A stretch of 64,000 nucleotides of DNA, from positions 4,868,739 through 4,932,738 of the forward strand of contig NZ_CP070973.1 in the NCBI RefSeq assembly GCF_017086405.1. The letters run 5' to 3'. The notes under the pieces are model-generated. The model had not been told where the DNA came from. It made no database searches and saw nothing but the letters and a program-made list of their open reading frames with translations. The translations under genes were made by a program, and so were the position numbers. Below are positions 1 through 7,593 of the stretch, in pieces; the first letter of the stretch is position 1, and every line of letters begins with the position of its first letter. This DNA comes from Mycobacterium gordonae. Its GTDB lineage: Bacteria > Actinomycetota > Actinomycetes > Mycobacteriales > Mycobacteriaceae.

Positions 1-97
1 AAAACTGGCAGCCAGGCGCCGGCTCGCCGAACCTCGGCCTCGATCCCGCAACTCCCCAATCGGTGTGACGCGAACGCCACCGGGTACCCGCGCACCC

Positions 98-334
98 ATG
101 ACCGCGATGCCACCAGATCCCAATCCGGCTCAAGTACCGGGCCTCGAGCCCGGCGGGGGTGTCCCGCCCGGTTCGACACCCCCCGACTCGGCTCAGACGT
201 CGGGTGTGTCGGCACCACAACCACGCCCCAAACGGATACTCACCCCGCTGGTGCTGACCGCCATCATCGCGGTGATCGTGTTCGCCCTGATGTTCGTCGC
301 GGTCGCCGTGTGGATGCTGGCGAGCCTTCCGTAA
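98..334 (+). CDS. DUF6480-family small membrane protein
   Basis: A 78-aa protein with a proline/glycine-rich N-terminal half holding the segment PGLEPGGGVPPG, typical of the actinobacterial DUF6480 family as I recall it. One C-terminal membrane helix follows (about residues 48-75, LVLTAIIAVIVFALMF). The function of the family is not known. I chose the ATG at 98 because relatives begin close to the PDPNP segment; a GTG at 65 in the same frame would add 11 residues, and neither start has a strong ribosome binding site. It runs convergently towards cysA, whose stop lies 10 bp away. Confidence 0.7.
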   Translation: MTAMPPDPNPAQVPGLEPGGGVPPGSTPPDSAQTSGVSAPQPRPKRILTPLVLTAIIAVIVFALMFVAVAVWMLASLP

Positions 335-344
335 CCCGCCCTCA

Positions 345-1397
345 TCAGGCGGTGGTGAGCGTCGGCTCCTGGTAAACCTCGTTGGCGATCGGCGGCACCC
401 GGGTGGCGCGCACATACACGACGTCGCCTTCCTTCAGCGCCAGCGCCTCAGCGTCGCCGCGAGTGATCTGAGCGGTGAACGGGCCCCCGGATGCGGCGCT
501 GGTCAGTTCGACCCGAACTTCGAAGCCGAGGGTCACGACACGGTCCACCGTGGCGCGTACGACGCCGACCGACTCCGCAGTGCCGTCGCCGCCGGCCACC
601 GCCATCTCGGGATTGCGACCGACCCGGATGTCGTGCGGTCGGACCAGTGCGCCGTTCAGCGCCGAGACCGCGCCCAGGAAGGACATGACGAACGCGTTCT
701 CGGGTGCGTCGTACACGTCGGTCGGGGAACCGATCTGTTCGATGCGGCCCTTGTTGAGCACCGCGATCCGGTCCGCCACGTCCAGCGCCTCGGCCTGGTC
801 GTGGGTGACCAGCACCGTGGTGACGTGCACTTCGTCGTGCAGGCGCCGCAACCAGGACCGCAGGTCCTCGCGCACCTTGGCGTCCAGCGCGCCGAACGGC
901 TCGTCGAGCAGCAGCACCTCCGGGTCGACCGCCAGCGCTCGCGCCAGTGCCATGCGCTGACGTTGACCGCCGGACAGCTGGTTGGGATAGCGGTTCTGAA
1001 AACCGCTGAGCCCCACCACTTCCAACAGATGATCCACCTTCTCGGCGATCTCCGCCTTGGGCCGCTTGCGGATCTTCAAACCGAACGCGACATTGTTGCG
1101 CACGGTCAAGTGCTTGAACGCCGCGTAGTGCTGAAAGACGAATCCGATACCTCGGCGTTGTGGCGGTACCCGGGTGACGTCGCGTCCGTTGATCGTGACG
1201 GTTCCCGAGTCGGGCTGGTCGAGTCCGGCGATGGTGCGCAACAGTGTCGACTTGCCCGAACCGCTGGGTCCCAGCAGCGCGGTCAGCGATCCGGTGGGCA
1301 CCACGAAATCCACGTGGTCCAAAGCGACGAAGTCGCCGTAATGCTTGTAGGCGTCCCGCACGACGATCGCGTTCTTGCCCTGGTCGGTCCCGGTCAT
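345..1397 (-). CDS. cysA: Sulfate ABC transporter ATP-binding protein CysA
   Basis: The 350-aa ATPase subunit of the sulfate/thiosulfate importer. Visible motifs are Walker A GPSGSGKST (residues 43-51), Q-loop Q89, signature LSGGQRQ (141-147), Walker B VLLLDEP (161-167) and switch His199. A C-terminal TOBE-like regulatory region follows, as is usual for CysA. The ATG at 1397 is preceded by AAGGAG at 9 nt spacing, so an upstream in-frame start at 1448 is not needed. It is the last gene of subI-cysT-cysW-cysA, 22 nt after cysW. It energises import of sulfate for cysteine, mycothiol and sulfolipid synthesis. The order matches the M. tuberculosis Rv2400c-Rv2397c operon. Confidence 0.97.
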   Translation of the reverse strand: MTGTDQGKNAIVVRDAYKHYGDFVALDHVDFVVPTGSLTALLGPSGSGKSTLLRTIAGLDQPDSGTVTINGRDVTRVPPQRRGIGFVFQHYAAFKHLTVRNNVAFGLKIRKRPKAEIAEKVDHLLEVVGLSGFQNRYPNQLSGGQRQRMALARALAVDPEVLLLDEPFGALDAKVREDLRSWLRRLHDEVHVTTVLVTHDQAEALDVADRIAVLNKGRIEQIGSPTDVYDAPENAFVMSFLGAVSALNGALVRPHDIRVGRNPEMAVAGGDGTAESVGVVRATVDRVVTLGFEVRVELTSAASGGPFTAQITRGDAEALALKEGDVVYVRATRVPPIANEVYQEPTLTTA

Positions 1398-1419
1398 GTC
1401 TCGAGTCTCCTTGTCCGGC

Positions 1420-2232
1420 CTACTTGCTTGCTGTTGCCCGACGGGCATCGAGCGCCACTTGAACGATCAGCACCAGCACGGCAACCCCCATCAACAACGT
1501 CGACAACGCGTACGCGCCGTACTCCGCCCCCCGGTTGTAGCGGTCGGATACCAACAGCGTCAGCGTCTGCGACTGTCCCGGCAGGTTGGCCGACACCATG
1601 ATCACCGCACCGTATTCACCAAGCGTGCGCGCGATGGTCAACACGATGCCGTAGGTCAGGCCCCACCGGATGGACGGCAACGTGATCCGCCAGAAGGTCT
1701 GCCACCAACCAGAACCCAGCGTTGCGGCGGCCTGTTCCTGGTCGGTGCCCAACTCGTGCAGCACCGGTTCGACCTCGCGCACCACGAACGGCAGCGTGAC
1801 GAAGATGCTGGCCAGCACGATGCCGGGCAGGCCGAAGATGATCTTGAATCCGAGGTCACGCTCCACGAACCCGAGGGCGCCCGCGCTGCCCCACAACACA
1901 ATCAGCGCCACGCCGACGATCACGGGCGACACCGCGAACGGCAGATCGATCACCGCCTGCAGGATGCCCTTGCCGCGAAACCGGTTGCGCGCGAGCACCA
2001 GAGCCGTCGGAATGCCGAATACTACGTTCAGCGGCACCACGATCGCCACGACCAGCAGGGACAGGTTCAGCGCCGAGACGGCCGCCGGCGTGCTGACCCA
2101 CTCATAGAACTGGTGCAGCCCGGGCTGGAAAGTGCGCCACAGAATCAGCGCCACCGGAACCAACAGCAGCACAAAGATATACGCCAGCGCGGTGTAGCGA
2201 AGCAGGTAGCGGACTGAGCGCGACGAGGTCAT
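1420..2232 (-). CDS. cysW: Sulfate ABC transporter permease CysW
   Basis: A 270-aa inner-membrane permease with about six hydrophobic helices. The first is near residues 14-32 (AYIFVLLLVPVALILW). The EAA-type cytoplasmic loop that contacts CysA lies near residues 160-190 (EQAAATLGSGWWQTF), and the CysW-typical segment TLGEYGAVIMVSANLPG follows. It pairs with CysT to form the translocation pore. Its ATG (2232-2230) overlaps the cysT stop by one base (TAATG), indicating translational coupling. Confidence 0.96.
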   Translation of the reverse strand: MTSSRSVRYLLRYTALAYIFVLLLVPVALILWRTFQPGLHQFYEWVSTPAAVSALNLSLLVVAIVVPLNVVFGIPTALVLARNRFRGKGILQAVIDLPFAVSPVIVGVALIVLWGSAGALGFVERDLGFKIIFGLPGIVLASIFVTLPFVVREVEPVLHELGTDQEQAAATLGSGWWQTFWRITLPSIRWGLTYGIVLTIARTLGEYGAVIMVSANLPGQSQTLTLLVSDRYNRGAEYGAYALSTLLMGVAVLVLIVQVALDARRATASK

Positions 2233-3098
2233 TACGACACCTCCTCACGCTTGGCCGCGCGGGCGCCAACGAGCCGCAGAACCAGCAGCACGACGAACGA
2301 GATCGACAGCAGCACAATCGAAATCGCAGCAGCGCCGGTGCGGTCGTCGTTCTCGATCAAAGTCCGGATCCATTGCGAGGACACTTCGGTCTTGCCCGGC
2401 ACCGCACCGCCGATCAGCACCACCGACCCGAACTCTCCGATGGCACGCGAGAAAGCCAGGCCCGCACCGGACAACAGGGCGGGCAGCAGCGACGGCAGCA
2501 CCACGGCGGTGAAGATCTTGGGGCCACTGGCGCCCAGAGATGCCGCCGCCTCCTCGGATTCCCTGTCGATCTCGAGCAACACCGGCTGCACGGCCCGCAC
2601 CACGAACGGCAGCGTAACGAAGGCCAGCGCAACCCCCACGCCCCACTCGGTGTGCTGCAGATGCAGACCTACCGGGCTGTGGTTGCCGTACAACGCGAGC
2701 ATCACCAGGCTGGCGACGATGGTGGGCAAGGCGAAGGGCAGGTCGATCACCGCGTCGACGATGCGCTTGCCGAAGAAGTTGTCGCGCACCAACACCCAGG
2801 CGATCAGCAGACCGAACACCGTGTTCAGCAGCGTCACCCCGGCGGAGATGGTCAGCGTCACGCGCAACGACTCCAGGGCCGCGTGGGAGGTCACTGCGAG
2901 GCGGAAGGCATCCCAGCCGCCTCCGACGGCCTGCCAGACGATGGCGGCCAACGGCAACAGCACGATCACCGACAGCCAGATGGTCGCCACGCCGACCCGC
3001 AGCGAGGTGCCGCCCGCGCGGCCAACGGTGGGCGCTTCGACCTCGGCCTCGAGTTCAGGCCGTATCGCCTCGGGATTGGGAGTCGTCGTCACGGTCAT
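2232..3098 (-). CDS. cysT: Sulfate ABC transporter permease CysT
   Basis: A 288-aa permease with a polar N-terminal tail of about 35 residues, then about six membrane helices (the first at WLSVIVLLPLAAIVWQAV). The EAA loop is present (EEAAASLGASGPKIF), as is the conserved SRAIGEFGSVVLIGG segment. The start is the ATG at 3098, which overlaps the subI stop as ATGA; an in-frame upstream ATG at 3173 would lie inside subI and is unlikely. Together with CysW it forms the membrane channel for sulfate. Confidence 0.96.
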   Translation of the reverse strand: MTVTTTPNPEAIRPELEAEVEAPTVGRAGGTSLRVGVATIWLSVIVLLPLAAIVWQAVGGGWDAFRLAVTSHAALESLRVTLTISAGVTLLNTVFGLLIAWVLVRDNFFGKRIVDAVIDLPFALPTIVASLVMLALYGNHSPVGLHLQHTEWGVGVALAFVTLPFVVRAVQPVLLEIDRESEEAAASLGASGPKIFTAVVLPSLLPALLSGAGLAFSRAIGEFGSVVLIGGAVPGKTEVSSQWIRTLIENDDRTGAAAISIVLLSISFVVLLVLRLVGARAAKREEVS

Positions 3099-4135
3099 CC
3101 GGTGGCCTGCGTGTAGATCTTGGTGATGCTGCCCGAGCTCTTGTCGAACAGTTGCGGGTCGACGGTGCCCCACCCACCCAGGTCAGCAATCGTCCACAGC
3201 TTCACCGGCACCGGAAACTGGTCCCGGAACGACGCCGCGACGGCGGGATCCACCGGACGGAAGCCGGCCTTGGCCCACAGCGTCTGCGCCGCCGCGGTGT
3301 ACTGGAAGTTCTTGAACGCGACGGCGTCGGCAAGGTGAGTGCTGGTGCTCAGCACGGCCATCGGGTTCTCAATCTTGAATGTCTGTGGCGGCGTGACGTG
3401 TTCGACCGGCTTGCCGGCGCGCTCGGCGGCGATGGCCTCATTCTCGTAACTGATCAGCACATCTCCGCTGCCCTGGACGAAGACGTCCGTCGCTTCTCGC
3501 CCCGAGCCTGGACGCATTTTGACGTGTTCCCTCACCAGTCGATTGACAAACTCGATCCCGGCTTGGCCATTGCGGCCGCCTTCACTCTTGACGGCATACG
3601 GGGCCAATAAATTCCATTTGGCCGAACCCGAACTCAGCGGGCTGGGCGTGACCACATCGACGCCCGGACGCAGCAGGTCATCCCAGTCATGGATGTTCTT
3701 CGGATTCCCCTTGCGCACCACCAGTGTCACCACCGAACCGAACGGGATGCCCCTGGTAGCGCCGGTATCCCAGTCCTTGGCGACCTTGCCGCCCTTGACC
3801 AGCCGGGTGATGTCCGGTTCGACCGAGAAATTCACCAGGTCGGCCGGCTTGCCTTCGGCGACGCCGCGCGATTGGTCACCGGAGGCGCCAAAGGACGTGA
3901 TGACCTGCACACCATTGCCTTCTTCGGAGGCGTTGAACGCCGGGATCACCTTGCTCCAACCCGGTTCGGCGACCGAATAGGCGACCAGCGTGATGCTCGA
4001 TTTCGCGTCGGCCAGTCCCCCGCCCCCGACGACATCGCTGGGGCCACCGCTACACGCGGCCGCGACCCCGGTGATCAGCGCGAGGGCGACCAACTGACGC
4101 CAGCGCGATCTGATGTCGGAGAGTCTCTGCGACAT
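3095..4135 (-). CDS. subI: Sulfate-binding lipoprotein SubI
   Basis: A 346-aa extracytoplasmic solute-binding protein and the first gene of the sulfate import operon. The N-terminus is a signal peptide with a hydrophobic stretch (residues 15-26) and a likely lipidation site at Cys28 (GVAAACSGG). The mature part has sulfate-binding-protein features (TSFGASGDQSRGVAEG, VLISYENEA, FPVPVKLWTIADLGGWG). The ATG at 4135 follows GAGAGG at about 6 nt. Its 5' region (4136-4403) carries a promoter-like element and a small Cys-rich ORF, annotated separately, that may control the operon. Confidence 0.96.
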   Translation of the reverse strand: MSQRLSDIRSRWRQLVALALITGVAAACSGGPSDVVGGGGLADAKSSITLVAYSVAEPGWSKVIPAFNASEEGNGVQVITSFGASGDQSRGVAEGKPADLVNFSVEPDITRLVKGGKVAKDWDTGATRGIPFGSVVTLVVRKGNPKNIHDWDDLLRPGVDVVTPSPLSSGSAKWNLLAPYAVKSEGGRNGQAGIEFVNRLVREHVKMRPGSGREATDVFVQGSGDVLISYENEAIAAERAGKPVEHVTPPQTFKIENPMAVLSTSTHLADAVAFKNFQYTAAAQTLWAKAGFRPVDPAVAASFRDQFPVPVKLWTIADLGGWGTVDPQLFDKSSGSITKIYTQATG

Positions 4136-4203
4136 TGGTTGCCTCTCAGTGCGGGACTTATCGATTGCGGTCCCGTGCTGCGGAAAGGCGATTAGCTACT
4201 GCC

Positions 4204-4225
4204 GACGGAGATCACGAACTCCATC
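4204..4225 (-). other. Predicted leader RNA hairpin between Cys uORF and subI
   Basis: On the transcript strand GATGGAG (4225-4219) and CTCCGTC (4210-4204) can pair over 7 bp (one G-U) around an 8-nt loop. An outer pairing, TGCGGTC (4235-4229) with GACCGCA (4172-4166), would enclose it. The structure lies between the uORF stop and the subI start codon, where an attenuator would be expected. No run of U follows, so a translational rather than terminator-type mechanism is more plausible. Confidence 0.35.
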
Positions 4226-4249
4226 CCAGACCGCACACGGGTTCGGGAG

Positions 4250-4354
4250 TCAGCGACAACAGCGTGCGTCGACCGCGGCGCAACTCACCACGGCGAAAAC
4301 AGCGCAGCCGAACGCCGAAACGCGGCGCTCCAAAACCGTAGCTGCGACATGCAC
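4250..4354 (-). CDS. Putative leaderless Cys-rich upstream ORF of the sulfate import operon
   Basis: A 34-codon open frame from GTG (4354-4352) to TGA (4252-4250), upstream of subI on the same strand. It has Cys codons at 17, 25, 32 and 33; the last two are adjacent and one codon from the stop. The GTG begins 7 nt after a TAGGCT -10-like hexamer, the spacing expected if the transcript starts at the GTG itself. Polycysteine leaderless short ORFs that attenuate downstream sulfur genes when cysteine is plentiful are established in mycobacteria; this one fits by position and content. Its 115-nt gap to subI can fold (hairpin annotated separately). Expression and function are inferred. Confidence 0.55.
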   Translation of the reverse strand: MHVAATVLERRVSAFGCAVFAVVSCAAVDARCCR

Positions 4355-4361
4355 GTGGCGA

Positions 4362-4389
4362 AGCCTAACAGAGTTCACGCCGTCGGCAA
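4362..4389 (-). promoter_or_regulatory. Candidate promoter of the Cys uORF-subI-cysTWA transcript
   Basis: On the minus strand TTGCCG (4389-4384) and TAGGCT (4367-4362) are separated by 16 bp. They resemble -35 and -10 elements of the primary mycobacterial sigma factor (TAnnnT -10). The first base of the uORF GTG lies 7 nt beyond the -10. This is a prediction from sequence only. Confidence 0.45.
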
Positions 4390-4403
4390 TTCGACCGGGC
4401 AAG

Positions 4404-4481
4404 TCAATGTGTGACCAGCCAGGTGACGATGACCAACGCGACGAGTGCGACCAGAACGAGGGTGACGTGCGAACGGGGCAT
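4404..4481 (-). CDS. Possible 25-aa single-helix membrane peptide
   Basis: A short frame starting ATG at 4481, 5 nt after the stop of the upstream small membrane gene. It encodes a basic N-terminus (MPRSH) and an almost unbroken hydrophobic helix (VTLVLVALVALVIVTWLV). GGGGTAG precedes the ATG at a usable distance. The close spacing suggests an operon with the 64-aa gene before it. I know of no characterised homologue, and chance occurrence is possible at this length. Confidence 0.35.
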   Translation of the reverse strand: MPRSHVTLVLVALVALVIVTWLVTH

Positions 4482-4486
4482 CGCGA

Positions 4487-4681
4487 CTACCCCGAGGCCT
4501 CGTCGGAATGCCGGGCGCGCCGCAACAATTGGATGCCACGGCCGAGCAACCCATCCAGCACTGTCGCCAGCAGGTAGGCCAGGGCAAGTACCACCGGCAT
4601 CACCGCCAGAGCCTGCAGCACGAACGGCAGACCGGAGAGCCACAGCTCCACGCCGTCCCACCAACTCAGGAAGCCGTTCAC
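4487..4681 (-). CDS. Small conserved membrane protein (Rv2401A-like)
   Basis: A 64-aa protein starting at GTG 4681 (GTG 4690 is an alternative). It begins with a Trp-rich segment (NGFLSWWDGVELW) and has one or two hydrophobic stretches (residues 14-45, LPFVLQALAVMPVVLALAYL). It ends with a basic, polar tail. The position between subI and the trehalase, divergent from the latter, matches the small membrane gene annotated there in M. tuberculosis (Rv2401A, from memory). Function unknown. Confidence 0.6.
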   Translation of the reverse strand: MNGFLSWWDGVELWLSGLPFVLQALAVMPVVLALAYLLATVLDGLLGRGIQLLRRARHSDEASG

Positions 4682-4779
4682 CGTGACCACCCTAGTCCCG
4701 GCCCACGGCGCCTCGCGCCCACGTAACACCTCGGTTGCAGTGGTGGACGCGACGTAGGTCCACGGTCGATGATGTCGGG

Positions 4780-6843
4780 ATGGCTTTGCACCCCGATGCC
4801 GCTGACACCGCCAACGAGGAGGTGGTTCCTTCGGTCGAGGAGTCGCCCACGATCTCCGCGTCCACCGAACTTCAGGCGTTCGACCCCTCGATGCCCGTGG
4901 AAATCGACTCGCCCGTGCAGTACCCGTCCACGTCGTCGTCGCGCAACCCGTTTCCGCCGATCGCCGACTACGCCTTCCTGTCGGACTGGGAGACAACCTG
5001 CCTGATCTCGCCGGCCGGTTCGGTGGAGTGGCTGTGCGTGCCGCGGCCGGATTCCCCCAGCGTGTTCGGCGCGATTCTGGACCGCAGCGCCGGCCACTTC
5101 CGGCTCGGACCCTACGGCGTCTCGGTGCCGTCGGCGCGACGCTACCTGCCCGGCAGCCTCATCATGGAAACCACCTGGCAGACCCACACCGGCTGGCTGA
5201 TCGTGCGGGACGCCCTGGTGATGGGACCGTGGCATGACATCGAACGCCGTTCCCGAACCCATCGCCGCACCCCGATGGACTGGGATGCCGAACATATCTT
5301 GCTTCGAACAGTCCGCTGCGTCAGCGGCACCGTCGAACTGATGATGAGCTGCGAACCGGCCTTCGACTACCACCGCCTGGGCGCCACCTGGGAGTACTCG
5401 TCCAACGCCTACGGCGAAGCCATCGCCCGGGCCAACAAGCAACCGGACGCGCACCCGACGCTGCGGCTGACCACCAATCTGCGCATCGGACTGGAGGGCC
5501 GTGAGGCGCGGGCCCGTACCCGGATGAAAGAAGGCGACGACGTGTTCGTCGCGCTGAGCTGGACCAAGCATCCACCTCCGCAGACCTACGAAGAAGCCGC
5601 CCACAAGATGTGGCAGACCACCGAGTGTTGGCGGCAGTGGATCAACATCGGCAACTTCCCGGACCACCCGTGGCGCGCCTATCTGCAACGCAGCGCCCTG
5701 ACCCTGAAGGGGTTGACGTACTCGCCCACCGGCGCGTTGCTGGCTGCGAGTACCACTTCGCTGCCTGAGACGCCGCATGGCGAACGCAACTGGGACTACC
5801 GATACTCCTGGATCCGCGACTCGACCTTCGCCTTGTGGGGCCTGTACACGCTGGGCCTGGACCGCGAGGCCGACGACTTCTTCGCGTTCATCGCCGACGT
5901 CTCCGGCGCCAACAGCAACGAACGCCACCCGCTACAGGTGATGTACGGGGTCGGTGGCGAGCGCAGCCTGGTCGAAGAAGAACTCAACCACCTCTCCGGC
6001 TACGACCACGCGCGTCCGGTGCGGATCGGCAACGGCGCATACGACCAGGTCCAGCACGACATCTGGGGCTCGGTGCTGGACTCGTTCTACCTGCACGCCA
6101 AATCCCGGGAACAGGTCCCCGAGACCCTGTGGCCGGTGCTGAAGAAACAGGTCGAGGAGGCCGTCAAGCACTGGCGGGAGCCCGACCGCGGGATCTGGGA
6201 GGTGCGCGGCGAGCCGCAGCACTTCACCTCGTCGAAGGTGATGTGCTGGGTTGCGCTGGACCGCGGGGCGAAGCTAGCCGAGAAGCAGGGCGAACTGAGT
6301 TATGCCCAGCAATGGCACGAGATCGCCGACGAGATCAAAGCCGACATCCTCGAGCGCGGCGTGGACTCCCGTGGTGTCTTCACCCAGCGCTACGGCAACG
6401 ACGCCCTCGATGCGTCACTGCTGCTGGTGGTGCTGACCCGGTTCCTGCCGCCCGACGACCCGCGGGTGCGCGCGACGGTGCTGGCCATCGCCGACGAACT
6501 CACCGAGGAGGGCCTGGTGCTGCGGTACCGGGTGCACGAGACCGACGACGGGCTGTCCGGCGAGGAGGGCACGTTCACCATCTGCTCGTTCTGGCTGGTG
6601 TCGGCGCTGGTCGAAATCGGCGAAGTGGCTCGAGCCAAGCGGCTGTGCGAGCGACTACTGGCGTACGCGAGCCCATTGCACCTGTACGCCGAGGAGATCG
6701 AGCCGCGCACCGGCCGGCACCTGGGTAACTTCCCGCAGGCGTTCACCCACCTGGCGTTGATCAACGCGGTGGTGCACGTGATCAGGGCCGAAGAGGAAGC
6801 CGACGGTTCGGGGACCTTCCAGCCGGCCAACGCCCCGGTGTGA
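4780..6843 (+). CDS. Glycoside hydrolase family 15 trehalase (Rv2402-like)
   Basis: A 687-aa cytoplasmic protein closely resembling the M. tuberculosis GH15 trehalase, which hydrolyses trehalose to two glucoses. After a low-complexity acidic N-terminus (about residues 1-60) comes the GH15 N-terminal beta-domain (IADYAFLSDWETTCLISP). The (alpha/alpha)6 barrel contains the hallmark NWDYRYSWIRDSTF (from about 336) and the C-terminal EEGTFTICSFWLVSAL segment (from about 595), the region of the catalytic acids in this family. The ATG at 4780 gives the length closest to homologues; the upstream in-frame ATG at 4735 has no clear RBS. The gene converges on lppR, with only 7 bp between the stops. Confidence 0.93.
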   Translation: MALHPDAADTANEEVVPSVEESPTISASTELQAFDPSMPVEIDSPVQYPSTSSSRNPFPPIADYAFLSDWETTCLISPAGSVEWLCVPRPDSPSVFGAILDRSAGHFRLGPYGVSVPSARRYLPGSLIMETTWQTHTGWLIVRDALVMGPWHDIERRSRTHRRTPMDWDAEHILLRTVRCVSGTVELMMSCEPAFDYHRLGATWEYSSNAYGEAIARANKQPDAHPTLRLTTNLRIGLEGREARARTRMKEGDDVFVALSWTKHPPPQTYEEAAHKMWQTTECWRQWINIGNFPDHPWRAYLQRSALTLKGLTYSPTGALLAASTTSLPETPHGERNWDYRYSWIRDSTFALWGLYTLGLDREADDFFAFIADVSGANSNERHPLQVMYGVGGERSLVEEELNHLSGYDHARPVRIGNGAYDQVQHDIWGSVLDSFYLHAKSREQVPETLWPVLKKQVEEAVKHWREPDRGIWEVRGEPQHFTSSKVMCWVALDRGAKLAEKQGELSYAQQWHEIADEIKADILERGVDSRGVFTQRYGNDALDASLLLVVLTRFLPPDDPRVRATVLAIADELTEEGLVLRYRVHETDDGLSGEEGTFTICSFWLVSALVEIGEVARAKRLCERLLAYASPLHLYAEEIEPRTGRHLGNFPQAFTHLALINAVVHVIRAEEEADGSGTFQPANAPV

Positions 6844-6850
6844 GGCCGCG

Positions 6851-7591
6851 TCAATTCGCACTGGCGAGTTTGCGCAATATCGACTTGACGAGATCGGTTG
6901 CCCTGCTTCCGGTTTCGACATGTGGCCGGAGCGAGACGCTGACATCGGCGATGACGTCGGATGCCACGGCTACCGCCCGCTCGACCGGGAAGGGCGGGGT
7001 TTGGTGAGTGTCCCAGCACTCGATGCCGGCTGACAGCATCGCCGCGTGGACCTCGACGCCGGTCACGCGCGAAAACCACTGGGTCTTGCTGGAATCCAGG
7101 GTGAGCATGGTGACCGTGGTGCCCGCGCAGCTTTGCCACTGCGCGACGAACGACGCGAACAGTCGTTGCGCGTCGGCCGCTGAGGCCAACCGCACCGCCG
7201 CTGCCGTCGCGCTCGACGCCACTGCGTCGAGGCCGTAGTTCCAGTAGTCCTGCACGGCGACGTCGCGGACCGGCCCCTTCTCGTACACGACGCGCAATCC
7301 GGGGTAAGCCGGCCCGATACAGGCGATTGGCGACGCATCGTGATTGTCGCGGAATCCGTCGGGCAGCAGTTCGATTCCACCCGTTCGCGGCGACGGACTC
7401 TGACTCATCTCGTTGCCGACCGCGGTGCGGATGTCTTCGTCGCCGGGCAGGATCTGACTCAGCGGCATTGTCGTTGGACCGGACCGCGGCACCGTGCGTG
7501 CCGCAGCGCCGTCCACCGTGCTGACGCACCCGGTTCCCAGCACGGCCAGGCTCAACACGGCGACGATGCGCACCAGGCCGGCGAAAACCAT
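6851..7591 (-). CDS. lppR: Lipoprotein LppR, PknH-like extracellular domain
   Basis: A 246-aa secreted lipoprotein with an N-terminal hydrophobic signal (residues 5-20) ending LGTGC, Cys22 being the likely lipidated residue. The mature part resembles the PknH extracellular sensor domain family (paired Cys in SPIACIGPAYPG, AQWQSCAGT and AGIECWDTHQ; central WNYGLDAVASSATAAAVRL). A ligand has not been established. The ATG at 7591 starts 2 nt after the lepA stop, so the two genes are probably co-transcribed. Position and length match M. tuberculosis Rv2403c. Confidence 0.88.
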   Translation of the reverse strand: MVFAGLVRIVAVLSLAVLGTGCVSTVDGAAARTVPRSGPTTMPLSQILPGDEDIRTAVGNEMSQSPSPRTGGIELLPDGFRDNHDASPIACIGPAYPGLRVVYEKGPVRDVAVQDYWNYGLDAVASSATAAAVRLASAADAQRLFASFVAQWQSCAGTTVTMLTLDSSKTQWFSRVTGVEVHAAMLSAGIECWDTHQTPPFPVERAVAVASDVIADVSVSLRPHVETGSRATDLVKSILRKLASAN

Positions 7592-7593
7592 TG

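Noticed and set aside
4135..4341. A 68-codon plus-strand Arg-rich frame in the subI leader region
   Set aside because: Composition typical of a shadow frame and no RBS; the minus-strand uORF explains the region better.
4678..5928. A 416-codon minus-strand frame opposite the trehalase
   Set aside because: Antisense shadow of the GH15 gene with no recognisable domain; long open antisense frames are common at this G+C.
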